Source: DAOUCV01 sp034432095
GTDB lineage: Bacteria > Chloroflexota > Dehalococcoidia > Dehalococcoidales > UBA2162
NCBI GenBank assembly: GCA_034432095.1
Contig: DAOUCV010000044.1
Location: 1-40,601, forward strand
Length of the DNA stretch: 40,601 nt
Direction: 5' to 3'
The notes below the pieces were generated by a model. It had not been told where the DNA came from. It saw only the letters and a list, made by a program, of their open reading frames with translations, and did no database searches. How positions within the stretch are numbered: position 1 is the first letter of the stretch; every line of letters starts with the position of its first letter. Below, piece after piece: positions 23,643 to 32,283 of the stretch. The translations under genes were made by a program, and so were the position numbers.

Positions 23643-23730
23643 TAAGAGGGGCGTTAGCCCCTTTTCAAATAAACTTTCCCCCTTCCCCTTATCAAGGGGA
23701 AGGGGGATAAAGGGGGATGGGGTTGATAGA
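23643..23730. repeat. Intergenic palindromic repeat, copy A
   Basis: A short hairpin (AGGGGC/GCCCCT) is followed by CAAATAAAC, then CCCCTTCCCCTTATC-type sequence facing its complement, then ATAAAGGGGGATGGGGTT. The same plan recurs at 28290-28405 and 32284-32407 with related pieces at 37738-37850 and 39650-39680. Confidence 0.75.
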
Positions 23731-23736
23731 TAATCT

Positions 23737-24198
23737 CTATTTTCTGGGGAAATTTGGGCCGTCGTAGGTGTACTCTTTGCCCTTCATCCGCTTGGTAAAC
23801 CTGGGAGCAAGCAGGATAGCGTGAAACAGGATAGGCTCATCTATTCTCTTGAAATTGAGAGGACAGTGAACTAGTCCCTTGGGGATAAAGATAATGGTGG
23901 CTTTATTAATTATGTATTTTTCTCCCTCCTCGCCCATCCAGAACTCGATTTCGGCTTTGAAATCGAATACATCGGGCAGTTTGCCGCCAAGAAAACAAAG
24001 GTATTCATCAACATCATGGGTATGAGGTTCCTTTTCCAGGTATATGGGTTGGGTAAATAACTGCCAGCCCATATTAAGATTTGCTCCGGGAATCTGCCGT
24101 GCACCTCTAAAGTATGCCTGGGGACTGGCAATGCCGGGGAAATTCGGTTCTTCTTTGAACTCGGTTAGAACATATTTCTCATACTTTCTTTCCGTCAT
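23737..24198 (-). CDS. Cupin-like metal-binding protein
   Basis: This 153-residue protein has EPHTHDVDEYLCFLGG (metal His-x-His plus acidic residue), AEIEFWMGEEGEKYIINKAT and IIFIPKGLVHCPLNFKRIDE, the same plan as the gene at 22926. The ribosome site is AAGGAAGAAGG upstream of ATG 24198. Its substrate and role are unknown. It is a separate transcription unit, 50 nt from the MoaD gene on the same strand. Confidence 0.8.
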   Translation of the reverse strand: MTERKYEKYVLTEFKEEPNFPGIASPQAYFRGARQIPGANLNMGWQLFTQPIYLEKEPHTHDVDEYLCFLGGKLPDVFDFKAEIEFWMGEEGEKYIINKATIIFIPKGLVHCPLNFKRIDEPILFHAILLAPRFTKRMKGKEYTYDGPNFPRK

Positions 24199-24248
24199 TA
24201 TTTTGCCTTCTTCCTTTATTATTTGCGATTTACCTACCTATACCCCCC

Positions 24249-24518
24249 TCAACCGCCAAAAATAGGAGGCAGGAGGACTACCGTATCCCCTTCCTTTAAC
24301 GATGCCTCCATACCACCAAGCAGGGTGTATTCCCGACCGTTTATCAGGATGCGCAGACCCTGGATGTTATTTACCTGATGGTGGAAGTCAGCTCCGTATT
24401 CTTCGCTCAAGCGCTCGAGCAAATCAGCCAGTTTGCTATCGTCCTTCACGACAATAGCCCGGCGGTTTACCGCCGTCAGCTCCCTCAGCTTGCCGAAAAA
24501 GAGCACTTCGATATTCAT
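24249..24518 (-). CDS. MoaD/ThiS-family sulfur carrier
   Basis: This 89-residue beta-grasp protein ends in the required Gly-Gly (LLPPIFGG). The N-terminal strand MNIEVLFFGKLRELT and ILINGREYTLLGG match MoaD. It carries a C-terminal thiocarboxylate that donates sulfur to the pterin dithiolene. It starts 4 nt after the AOR gene and appears co-transcribed, so it probably makes the tungsten-pterin cofactor for that enzyme. MoaE is not seen in the window. Confidence 0.87.
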   Translation of the reverse strand: MNIEVLFFGKLRELTAVNRRAIVVKDDSKLADLLERLSEEYGADFHHQVNNIQGLRILINGREYTLLGGMEASLKEGDTVVLLPPIFGG

Positions 24519-24522
24519 TTTT

Positions 24523-26361
24523 CTATTTGCTTGCCGTGAAGCCCAGCCCCAGCTCGTTCAGCTTGGCTTTGGTGGGGATACCGGTCTTGACATCCCAGCC
24601 ACGTGCCCGGTAATAGTCTTTCAGTAGAGCCTCAGCTTCAAAGACCTGACCGGCTGATGGTCCGGCAGGCATAGGTTCTGTGGTAAGACGCTTGGGGAAA
24701 CTATCATCCTTGCTGCTGAACCCCTCTCGTATGTTGAACATCCGTTCCAGATTGAATATCCTCTCCCCCACCTTCCACAGGTAAGCCGGGTCTGAGAATT
24801 CTTTAACCCCTGTTGCTGAGGAGACGAGCCGTCCATAGAGGTCTTCAGGGACCATGCCCATTGACGGCATGAAACTGCATAGAATACCTGTCTCCAGGAG
24901 TGCTGTTAAGTCCTGATTCCACTTGGTTAGCTCACCCTTGTTCTCCACAGCAAAGCGGTCGACGGCTCTGGGGACGGGGGCACCGAATATCTCTTGAGAG
25001 GCGTAACCGGTATTATGGTCGGCTCCAATATTTGCCGTCATCAGGTTGAGACCGTGGGCTTTGGCACCACGGGGGTCATAGGCAGGCAGTTCCAGCCCTT
25101 TGGAGTGTATCGCATACTGTTCAGCACCCTTGCCGATACGGCGGGCTGCCTCACGGGTGCCCTCAGCCAGTATATCACCCAAGCCTTCCCGGTAGGCAAT
25201 CTGTCTAATCAGCTGCATGACCGGCGCATTATTACCGAACTTAAGCTCCAGACCGCCGGTATCTTTCTTGGTGATGATGCCCTTCTCATAGAGCTCGTAG
25301 GCAAAGCCGATGGCGTTGCCGGTGGAGATGGTATCCAGTCCTAGGTCGTCGCACAATTTATCAGCGGCAATGGTCAGCCCGATATCTGCCTGCGCCACAG
25401 GTCCGGTAAAAGCCCAGATGGTCTCATACTCCGGTCCTTCAGCCCAGGCTCCGGCATACCTGCCTGTCCCCATCTTGGTAATGCTGACGCAATGGACCAT
25501 GCAGTTATAACACCCCGTCTTCCGCACCCGCAGCTTGGTGTATTCGGCGCCCTCTACCTTCTCCCAGTTCGGTAAGACACCCTCCCTGAAATTTCTGGTG
25601 GGGAACATGCCCAGGACATTGGTAAACTCAGCAATCTGTGTCCCTGACACGGAAAAGGAGGCAAACTGGGGGTTAGCCTGATAAGTCTTGATTTGTTCCT
25701 GCACAGCGGAGGCGAAGGCCTTTGGGTCAGCCAGTTCTACCTTGTTATGACCCCGGAAGGCGATAGCCTTGAGGTTTTTGCTTCCCATAACGGCACCACC
25801 ACCACCCCGGCCGCAGGCACGGCGGTCGCTGAATATGCCGGCATATTTTACCCCCCGCTCGCCAGCCACACCAATGCACGCCAGCCGGATATTGGGGTCG
25901 TGTAGCTCATCACGGATTAAGGTGTGAGTGTCATCACAATCGAGCCCCCATAGATAAGTGGCATCCTTGAACTCATATTTACCGTCGTGAAGCCAGAGGT
26001 AGACCGGTTTATCGGCTTTCCCCTTGATGATGACCGCGTCAAAGCCGGCGAACTTCATTTCTGCCGCCATGTGTCCGCCGCTGCAGCTCTTGAAGTAACC
26101 GCCAGTCAGGGGCGACTTGAAGAAGACCTTGTAACGACTGAAGGACTGGGCATTGGTACCCGCTAGGGGACCGGCAACGAATATCAGCTCGTTCTCTTCG
26201 CCCAGAGGGTCAACACCCGCTTTTAGGTCGTCGTAAAGAAGTTTGATGCCAAAGCCCCGCCCACCGATGTAGTCGTGGATAAGCTCCTTACTCAGCGGTT
26301 CCTCAGCAAATGTACGCCTGGTCAAGTCCACCCGCAGAATCCGATTTGCATAACCTGCCAT
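24523..26361 (-). CDS. aor: Tungsten-containing aldehyde:ferredoxin oxidoreductase
   Basis: This 612-residue protein has AOR-family length, the N-terminal domain with YIGGRGFGIKLLYDDLKAGV, FKSPLTGGYFKSCSGGHMAA, RRACGRGGGGAVMGSKNLKA (pterin-contact region), and the [4Fe-4S] ligands Cys284, Cys287, Cys291 and Cys495, spacing very close to the Pyrococcus enzyme. AOR oxidises aldehydes to carboxylic acids, reducing ferredoxin, with a tungsten bis-pterin centre. AGGAGGTG precedes ATG 26361. moaD follows at once, and a tungstate transporter lies 1 kb away. Confidence 0.95.
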   Translation of the reverse strand: MAGYANRILRVDLTRRTFAEEPLSKELIHDYIGGRGFGIKLLYDDLKAGVDPLGEENELIFVAGPLAGTNAQSFSRYKVFFKSPLTGGYFKSCSGGHMAAEMKFAGFDAVIIKGKADKPVYLWLHDGKYEFKDATYLWGLDCDDTHTLIRDELHDPNIRLACIGVAGERGVKYAGIFSDRRACGRGGGGAVMGSKNLKAIAFRGHNKVELADPKAFASAVQEQIKTYQANPQFASFSVSGTQIAEFTNVLGMFPTRNFREGVLPNWEKVEGAEYTKLRVRKTGCYNCMVHCVSITKMGTGRYAGAWAEGPEYETIWAFTGPVAQADIGLTIAADKLCDDLGLDTISTGNAIGFAYELYEKGIITKKDTGGLELKFGNNAPVMQLIRQIAYREGLGDILAEGTREAARRIGKGAEQYAIHSKGLELPAYDPRGAKAHGLNLMTANIGADHNTGYASQEIFGAPVPRAVDRFAVENKGELTKWNQDLTALLETGILCSFMPSMGMVPEDLYGRLVSSATGVKEFSDPAYLWKVGERIFNLERMFNIREGFSSKDDSFPKRLTTEPMPAGPSAGQVFEAEALLKDYYRARGWDVKTGIPTKAKLNELGLGFTASK

Positions 26362-26461
26362 GTTTACACCTCCTGAAATGCTTTATCTATATTTACTACT
26401 CAGCAAATGCTGCTGTAAAGAAAGCAGTTCATTACCTATGGTATCACGGTTTCTCCACCAG

Positions 26462-27010
26462 CTATGCCGCTAATTTTACATTTCCTTTTTCAAATTCATC
26501 CAGTATAATCTCGGTAGCCCACCCCGCTGTCTGCTTAATAGTACACCCGTCCGTTATGCTCAGGAACTCCCGAGTCATCTCCTCACTGGTCAGGTCCCAG
26601 GCTTTTCCAAAATATTTTCTCATTACATCCTTGCAGAGGATAGAACCGTAATGCCTGTAATACTTAGCCAGAAGTGTGTCCCGAACCTTGACGCCAGCCC
26701 TGTTGGCGATGGAGACATCCTTGGTCTCCTGAGGGATTCCCAGAGCCAGGCCAATCGCCATAACACTGCCGGCTACAGCACCGCAGGTACCCTCCCCGGT
26801 CATGCACACACCAGCCGTCAGCAGGCATATCCCGGAATAAAGTCTATCTTCCATATCCTTCGGGATAAGTTCCAGACCTCCCCACCTCAGCGCATCAACT
26901 ACGGCTAAGAATGTGGACTGACAGCAGCCTTTGTATTTGGCTTCATATTCTGTACCCAGCTCCTGAGCTTTCTTAATAATCTCCTCTTTTGTCTTCTTGA
27001 GTTTGGCCAC
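26462..27010 (-). CDS. C_GCAxxG_C_C family protein
   Basis: This 182-residue protein contains the motif region GEGTCGAVAGSVMAIGLALG, with further cysteines in YKGCCQSTF, GICLLTAGVC and ITDGCTIKQTAGW. It matches the C_GCAxxG_C_C redox family, which occurs alone or fused to ferredoxins and may bind a metal cluster. GTG 27010 has AAGGAGGG 5 nt upstream. It lies upstream of the AOR gene on the same strand, so a partner role is possible but unproven. Confidence 0.85.
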   Translation of the reverse strand: MAKLKKTKEEIIKKAQELGTEYEAKYKGCCQSTFLAVVDALRWGGLELIPKDMEDRLYSGICLLTAGVCMTGEGTCGAVAGSVMAIGLALGIPQETKDVSIANRAGVKVRDTLLAKYYRHYGSILCKDVMRKYFGKAWDLTSEEMTREFLSITDGCTIKQTAGWATEIILDEFEKGNVKLAA

Positions 27011-27155
27011 AATTGCCCTCCTTAATTATTTCTATCCGAAATAAACCCGGGCTAAACAAGCTTACTCTATTTTTGGCAGCAATGAGAAAGTGGATTATTC
27101 TTTCTCGGCTTGACAAAATCCTATATTCTTACCATCCCTTTGTCAAGTAGTGGTA

Positions 27156-27184
27156 TTGTAAGTAGGCGAATGAAGCGCTATACT
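27156..27184 (+). promoter_or_regulatory. Probable promoter of the tungstate transporter operon
   Basis: TTGTAA at 27156-27161, 17-nt spacer, TATACT at 27179-27184. Transcription would start near 27191, about 40 nt before the conserved riboswitch core. Confidence 0.55.
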
Positions 27185-27224
27185 TAATATGTTGGTTAGT
27201 ACTGAAGGACCTTGTTGAATTGAA

Positions 27225-27345
27225 TACTAGCCTCCGAGTTGCTGTAGCTAAGGGGATTTTGCCTATGGTCAGCAACCGATAGGGTGCAAGGGGAAACGCT
27301 TGCGCCTCCCGTATTTGGAAAGGAGAGCTTGCCGATGTATTGGCG
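27225..27345 (+). promoter_or_regulatory. Moco/Tuco-type riboswitch
   Basis: The leader contains CCTCCGAG at 27231-27238, an 8-bp stem GGTGCAAG/CTTGCGCC at 27283-27306 with a GGGAAAC loop, then CTCCCGTATTTGGAAAGGAG. These match the conserved blocks I recall for the molybdenum-cofactor RNA motif. It lies before a tungstate transporter, so the tungsten-cofactor (Tuco) variant is likely. The identification is by eye; a covariance search would settle it. Confidence 0.72.
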
Positions 27346-27352
27346 TTATGTC

Positions 27353-27378
27353 GAGCACCTCCTTTTGAGGTGCTTTTC
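27353..27378 (+). terminator. Riboswitch expression-platform terminator
   Basis: AGCACCTC (27354-27361) pairs perfectly with GAGGTGCT (27367-27374) around CTTTT and is followed by TTTC. It lies 8 nt after the riboswitch aptamer and 46 nt before tupA, as expected for transcriptional control by cofactor. Confidence 0.8.
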
Positions 27379-27424
27379 ATTTGTCTCGCCATAATCGTTT
27401 CCCTGGAATATTTGAAAGGGTGAA

Positions 27425-28276
27425 ATGTTAAGAAAGTTAGCCCATTGTTTAATGTGTCTTATCCTGCTTCTAAGCCTGCTGGCCAGCATTAACAGCTGTA
27501 AACGTCCAAGCTTAAGGATGGCTACCACTACCAGCCTCTACGAAACTGGTCTCTGGGGATATCTTGAGCCAATGTTTGAGGGAAAATATGGTCTTGGTTT
27601 AGACATCTTGTCCCTCGGCAGCGGTGCTGCTTTTGAATATGCCAGAAGGGGTGATGTGGATGTTATCACCACTCATGACAGGGCCAATGAACTGAAGCTT
27701 ATTGCCGATGGTTACGGAGTCGAGCGGGTCCCGTTTGCCTACAACTACTTCCTTATTGTTGGCCCAGCCAACGACCCAGCTGGCATCAAGGGTTTGAGTC
27801 CGGAAGAAGCCTTTAAAAAACTAACGGAGACGGGCAAGGGCGGCTTTGTCTCCAGAGGGGATAATTCCGGGACCCACGCCAAAGAAAAAGCAGTATGGAC
27901 AGCCGCCGGCTTTGATTATGAGACCGTCAGAAAAGCCGGTGAATGGTACGTAGAAGCCGGGCAGGGCATGGGGGCCACTCTGCTGATGACCAGTGAGAAA
28001 CAGGCTTACACTCTGACTGATATGGGCACCTATCTGTCCTATAAAAGCAAACTTGAGCTGGTGCCCATAGTGGACAAGGGTGCCATCCTGCTCAATGTCT
28101 ACTCTGTTATTGCTGTTAACCCGCAAAAGGTGGCGACGCTGAAGAACTTCGATATGGCGAATAAGCTGATAAGCTTTCTTACTTCACCGGAAATACAGGA
28201 GTTTATCGGCAATTACGGTGTTAAAGAATGTGGTTCGCCGCTATTCATCCCCTGTGCCGGTGCTGAACCAAAATAG
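27425..28276 (+). CDS. tupA: Tungstate-binding lipoprotein of an ABC transporter
   Basis: This 283-residue protein has a signal segment (residues 1-24) and a probable lipid-modified Cys25 in ASINSC, although the lipobox is imperfect. The mature part has ATTTSLYETGLWGYLEPMFE, DVDVITTHDRANE and SRGDNSGTHAKEKAVW, hallmarks of TupA. It captures tungstate outside the membrane. AAAGGGTG precedes ATG 27425. It is the first gene after a Moco/Tuco-type riboswitch and terminator. Confidence 0.93.
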   Translation: MLRKLAHCLMCLILLLSLLASINSCKRPSLRMATTTSLYETGLWGYLEPMFEGKYGLGLDILSLGSGAAFEYARRGDVDVITTHDRANELKLIADGYGVERVPFAYNYFLIVGPANDPAGIKGLSPEEAFKKLTETGKGGFVSRGDNSGTHAKEKAVWTAAGFDYETVRKAGEWYVEAGQGMGATLLMTSEKQAYTLTDMGTYLSYKSKLELVPIVDKGAILLNVYSVIAVNPQKVATLKNFDMANKLISFLTSPEIQEFIGNYGVKECGSPLFIPCAGAEPK

Positions 28277-28289
28277 GGAGGTTATCTAT

Positions 28290-28405
28290 TACTACCTTCC
28301 CTTAGTAAGGGAGGGGAGTGTAGGCAAGAGAGGGAGTGAAATCCCTTCTCTAAACTTCTGCCTCTCCTGGTCAAGGGGAGGGAGATACAGGGGGTGAGGT
28401 TAATA
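28290..28405. repeat. Intergenic palindromic repeat, copy D (between tupA and tupB)
   Basis: CTTCCCTTAGTAAGGGAG forms a hairpin, followed by CTCTCCTGGTCAAGGGGAG and a GATACAGGGGGTGAGGTT end, parallel to copies A and B (CCTTATCAAGGGGAAG, ATAAAGGGGGATGGGGTT). It occupies nearly the whole gap between tupA and tupB, inside an operon. Confidence 0.65.
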
Positions 28406-28437
28406 AACAGTATTAAAATAGACGGAGTTGAAGTTAA

Positions 28438-29124
28438 TTGACCGAAATATGGCAGGGCTTTGTTAAAGCCATAGAACTAATCGTTTCCTTTGACCCGGAG
28501 GTGATGGAGATAGCCGGGCGGTCACTCAGCATCTCAGTGACCGCCACTCTCCTCGCCGCTGTCTTTTGTCTCCCAATCGGGAGTATCATCCACTTCAACC
28601 GCTTCGCGGGCAAAAGGATTTTAATAAATCTAATCCAGACCTTCTACAGCATACCCACCGTAGTCGTTGGTCTGTTTGTTTTTCTACTCTTTTCCCGAGC
28701 GGGGCCACTGGGCGGGTTAAATTTGCTTTTCACCCCCGCGGTGATGGTCATCGGGCAAATGGTACTCATCACGCCGATACTACTTGGTCTGACTATTTCA
28801 GCCCTGAGCGGCGTGGACAAGGCGATAATAGATACGGCTCGCTCCCTCGGTGCCAGTGGTTTTCAGATTACGGCTCTCATTCTGAAAGAAGCCCGATTTG
28901 CCGTTATGGCCGCCGTTATACTGGCTTTTGGCCGAGCCATCTCTGAGGTAGGGTTAGCCCTGATGGTCGGCGGTAATATCCGGGGGTTCACCAGAGTCCT
29001 CACCACTGCCATATCGCTAGAAACATCCAAGGGCGATATTGAGCTATCAATAGCCTTGGCTATAATCCTTATCTTTATTGCCCTCATCATCAACTTCGCC
29101 TTAAATAGGATACAGCAGAGGTAA
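28438..29124 (+). CDS. tupB: Tungstate ABC transporter permease
   Basis: This 228-residue integral membrane protein has about five to six transmembrane segments and the permease EAA-type loop DTARSLGASGFQITALILKE followed by AVILAFGRAISEVGLALMVG, characteristic of TupB/ModB-like permeases. It forms the channel with TupA and the ATPase(s). TTG 28438 has GGAG about 10 nt upstream. Two ATPase genes follow, and no second permease is present. Confidence 0.92.
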   Translation: MTEIWQGFVKAIELIVSFDPEVMEIAGRSLSISVTATLLAAVFCLPIGSIIHFNRFAGKRILINLIQTFYSIPTVVVGLFVFLLFSRAGPLGGLNLLFTPAVMVIGQMVLITPILLGLTISALSGVDKAIIDTARSLGASGFQITALILKEARFAVMAAVILAFGRAISEVGLALMVGGNIRGFTRVLTTAISLETSKGDIELSIALAIILIFIALIINFALNRIQQR

Positions 29125-29126
29125 GA

Positions 29127-30203
29127 ATGTCTTTAGTAGAAACCGTAAATTTGTGTCAGAGATTCGATGGGCGGGATGTCTTGAAGAACATCAACCTGAA
29201 GGTTGAGCGGGGTGAGGTCTTTGCGGTGATTGGCCCCACCGGTGCCGGGAAGACCACCCTCCTTCGACTGGTCAACTTGCTCGACCTGCCGGCATCTGGA
29301 ATAATATACTTTGACGGCATAGATACTGCCCAATCAGCCAGACTCAGAACCGAACTGCGCCGACGGATGGCTTTTGTCTTCCAGAAGCCAATGGTGTTCA
29401 ATATGAGTGTCTATGATAATATTGCTGCCGGTTTGAAATGGCGGGGCATAGAAAAAAGCCGTATTAAAGAAAGAACCAATGCTATTCTTGATATGGTTGG
29501 TCTCTCCGCCGATAAGAACAGGAACGCCCGCACGCTATCCGGCGGAGAGGTGCAGAGGGTGGCTATAGCCAGAGCCGTTGTCTGCGAACCAGAGCTATTG
29601 CTCCTAGATGAACCCACCGCTAACCTTGACCCAGGCTCAGCAGCAAGGATTGAAACACTGGTAACCGAGATAATTCGCCGGCGAAAAACCACCATAATTA
29701 TGGCTACCCACGATATGTCTCATGGTCAGAGACTGGCTGATAGGGTGGGGGTGCTCTTAAACGGCGAAATCCTCCAGACCGGAGACTGGCGTGAGCTATT
29801 CAGCTCTCCTCAGAATAAAGAGGTGGCTGATTTCGTCGGCGTTGAGAATATCATTGATGGTAAGGTAGTATCTAACCAGGACGGAATAGTTGCCATCAAT
29901 GCGGGGGGAAATATCATTGAAGCGGTTGCAGACTACCCGGTAGGGGAGGAGGTTTACGTTTGTGTTAGACCGGAGGATATAATAGTAGCCCGGACAAAAA
30001 TCTCAAGCAGTGCCCGAAATTCTTTCGTCGGTGAGATAACCCGAATAGTACCATTCGGAGCCCTAACGCGGGTTGAAATGGACTGCGGCTTCCCGCTGGT
30101 GGCCCTGGTAACCAAAAAGTCAGCCGAGGAATTAGAGCTAAACAAGGGCAAACAGGTGTTTGTCAGCTTCAAGGCTACCGCCATCCACATTATTAAGAAA
30201 TGA
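29127..30203 (+). CDS. tupC: Tungstate ABC transporter ATP-binding protein, TupC type
   Basis: This 358-residue protein has Walker A GPTGAGKTT at residues 36-44, the signature LSGGEVQRVAIARA, Walker B LLLLDEPTANLDPG and the His switch in MATHDMS. A C-terminal TOBE/oxyanion-binding region (about residue 235 on, EEVYVCVRPEDIIVART) resembles ModC. It powers tungstate uptake together with TupB. It starts 2 nt after tupB. Confidence 0.92.
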   Translation: MSLVETVNLCQRFDGRDVLKNINLKVERGEVFAVIGPTGAGKTTLLRLVNLLDLPASGIIYFDGIDTAQSARLRTELRRRMAFVFQKPMVFNMSVYDNIAAGLKWRGIEKSRIKERTNAILDMVGLSADKNRNARTLSGGEVQRVAIARAVVCEPELLLLDEPTANLDPGSAARIETLVTEIIRRRKTTIIMATHDMSHGQRLADRVGVLLNGEILQTGDWRELFSSPQNKEVADFVGVENIIDGKVVSNQDGIVAINAGGNIIEAVADYPVGEEVYVCVRPEDIIVARTKISSSARNSFVGEITRIVPFGALTRVEMDCGFPLVALVTKKSAEELELNKGKQVFVSFKATAIHIIKK

Positions 30204-30209
30204 GGAGCG

Positions 30210-31259
30210 TTGATGTTAGAGGTAAAGGACTTATGCGTCCAGATGGGCAATTTCTTTCTGAAGAACATCACCTTTGATGTCAGGGATGGAGAATACTTTG
30301 TCCTTCTGGGACCCACCGGCTCAGGCAAGACCGTGCTCCTGGAATCTATCGCCGGACTGCACGCCATTAGTAGCGGCCAGGTATGGATAAACGGTAAAGA
30401 TGTAACTGAACTCAACCTGGAAAAAAGAAGAATCGGTTTTGCCTATCAGGACTATGCTCTCTACCCTCACCTGTCAGTTCGCGACAATATATCCTTCGGC
30501 TTGATGTGGAGGGACAAGAAGCGAGGGGAGATTGAAAAGGCTATTGACAGGGTAGTCGAGCTCCTTGGAATTTCCGACCTTCTGGAGAAAAGGCCCTGGT
30601 CTCTAAGTGGCGGACAAAGTCAGAAGATTGCTTTAGCCAGGGCTATCGCCATAAAACCTGACCTTCTTCTCCTTGATGAACCCTTGAGTGCTGTTGACTC
30701 CGGGACAAAAGAGGACTATGAGAGAGAATTAAAGGAACTGCATAATCACCTTAAACTGACCACCATCCACGTAACTCATAACTTTGAGGAAGCTACTGCC
30801 ATGGGCGACCGTATTGCGGTGATGATAGATGGACAAATACTACAGATTGGCACTCCGGAGCAGATATTCCGTCAGCCAGCCTCAGAACCGGTGGCTCGGT
30901 TCCTGATGACCCGCAACATCTTTGAAGGAGAAGTGACCGATAGTTCTGATGGACGCAAAATCTTCTTGATTGAGGGGACAAAGCTGGCTGTGGTCACCAC
31001 CCGGCAGGGCAGAGCCCATGCCTCCATTCGTCCCGAAGACATCCTGATTTCCCGGGAGCCATTACCCTCCAATGCCCCCAACAGCCTTCAGGGCACCATC
31101 ACCCGTATCGTTGACCGCGGTTCGGTTATCTATGTTAAGGTGAATGTGCCCCCGGAGTTTACCTGCCTTATTCTGCGCCGCTCACTTAAGGAGTTGGCTT
31201 TGAGAGAGAAAGAAATGGTGTTCCTGACCTTTGAAGCGTCAGACGTGAATGTTTTCTAG
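30210..31259 (+). CDS. Second ABC ATPase of the operon, ModC/WtpC type
   Basis: This 349-residue ATPase has GPTGSGKT at residues 34-41, LSGGQSQKIALARA, LLLLDEPLSAVDSG, HVTHNFEEA and a C-terminal TOBE region (IRPEDILISREPL, NSLQGTITRIVDRGSVIYVK). It is distinct from the preceding TupC-like ATPase: it is closer to ModC/WtpC proteins, which have a VDSG/VD-type Walker B. It follows tupC at 6 nt and is upstream of moaA. With one permease in the operon, the two ATPases could form a heterodimer or serve another permease. Function otherwise inferred. Confidence 0.88.
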   Translation: MMLEVKDLCVQMGNFFLKNITFDVRDGEYFVLLGPTGSGKTVLLESIAGLHAISSGQVWINGKDVTELNLEKRRIGFAYQDYALYPHLSVRDNISFGLMWRDKKRGEIEKAIDRVVELLGISDLLEKRPWSLSGGQSQKIALARAIAIKPDLLLLDEPLSAVDSGTKEDYERELKELHNHLKLTTIHVTHNFEEATAMGDRIAVMIDGQILQIGTPEQIFRQPASEPVARFLMTRNIFEGEVTDSSDGRKIFLIEGTKLAVVTTRQGRAHASIRPEDILISREPLPSNAPNSLQGTITRIVDRGSVIYVKVNVPPEFTCLILRRSLKELALREKEMVFLTFEASDVNVF

Positions 31260-31276
31260 AGAGAACGGAGAAAAAA

Positions 31277-32263
31277 ATGACCAGCCTTTTTGATTCATAT
31301 CAGCGCCAGATTAACTACCTGCGGATATCAGTCACTGACCTGTGCAACCTGAACTGTATCTATTGTTCTTCTGGCTCTATTCCTCGCCTGTCCCACGATG
31401 ATATTCTTCGATATGAGGAGATCCAGCGGGTAGTTCAGGTGGCCGCCAGTATGGGTATCAACAAAGTACGTCTGACTGGCGGTGAGCCGCTGGTGCGGCC
31501 TGAACTGAGCAAATTAATCAGTATGCTTGCCCAAATAAAGGGCATCGATGACATTTCGCTTACCAGCAACGGAACACTACTGAGTAAGTTCGCTAAAGAA
31601 CTTAAAGAGGCGGGACTGAAACGGGTCAACATTAGCCTGGATACGCTAAAACAGGACAGGTTCAAAAAGATTGCCGGCAGGGGTAAACTGGGAGACGTGC
31701 TCTCCGGCATTGAAGCCGCTTACCACGCTGGTCTGGCGCCGGTGAAGATAAACATGGTGGTATTACGGGGCATAAATGACGATGAGACTACCGATTTCGC
31801 CCGAATGAGCATTGAGCAAGGATGGCACGTCAGGTTCATTGAATTCATGCCTTTCGGGACGCCGGGGTTTGGAGCCCTTGAAACAGTGCCCACACAGGAG
31901 ATTAAAGAACGTATTCAGTCTCTGGGCAAACTGGAGCCATATACCGGCCCAACCGGTAATGGCCCTGCCAGGTATTACCGATTTCCCGGGGCCAGGGGTA
32001 CCATAGGCTTCATCACCCCGATGACCGAACACTTCTGTCACAGTTGTAATCGTCTTCGTATTACTTCCGATGGGCAGTTGCGACCCTGCCTGCTGGCTGA
32101 CGACGAGGTCAACATTAAGGAAGCGTTGCGTAACGGAGCTACCACTGATGAGCTAAAACGCATTATCCAGCAGGCGGTCACCCTGAAGAGGGAGGAGCAT
32201 CACCTGACCGGGGGAATCGCCCCGGAGACAGTGAACCGACCAATGTGCCAGATTGGCGGGTAG
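31277..32263 (+). CDS. moaA: GTP 3',8-cyclase (molybdenum cofactor biosynthesis)
   Basis: This 328-residue radical SAM enzyme has the first cluster Cys23/27/30 (CNLNCIYC), the second cluster in HFCHSCNRLRITSDGQLRPC and the C-terminal Gly-Gly (CQIGG), all hallmarks of MoaA. It converts GTP to 3',8-cyclo-7,8-dihydro-GTP for molybdopterin. It follows the second ABC ATPase with 17 nt between them, and the palindromic repeat copy B separates it from moaC. Confidence 0.96.
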   Translation: MTSLFDSYQRQINYLRISVTDLCNLNCIYCSSGSIPRLSHDDILRYEEIQRVVQVAASMGINKVRLTGGEPLVRPELSKLISMLAQIKGIDDISLTSNGTLLSKFAKELKEAGLKRVNISLDTLKQDRFKKIAGRGKLGDVLSGIEAAYHAGLAPVKINMVVLRGINDDETTDFARMSIEQGWHVRFIEFMPFGTPGFGALETVPTQEIKERIQSLGKLEPYTGPTGNGPARYYRFPGARGTIGFITPMTEHFCHSCNRLRITSDGQLRPCLLADDEVNIKEALRNGATTDELKRIIQQAVTLKREEHHLTGGIAPETVNRPMCQIGG

Positions 32264-32283
32264 GGGATTTACTAGAGGAGTGT

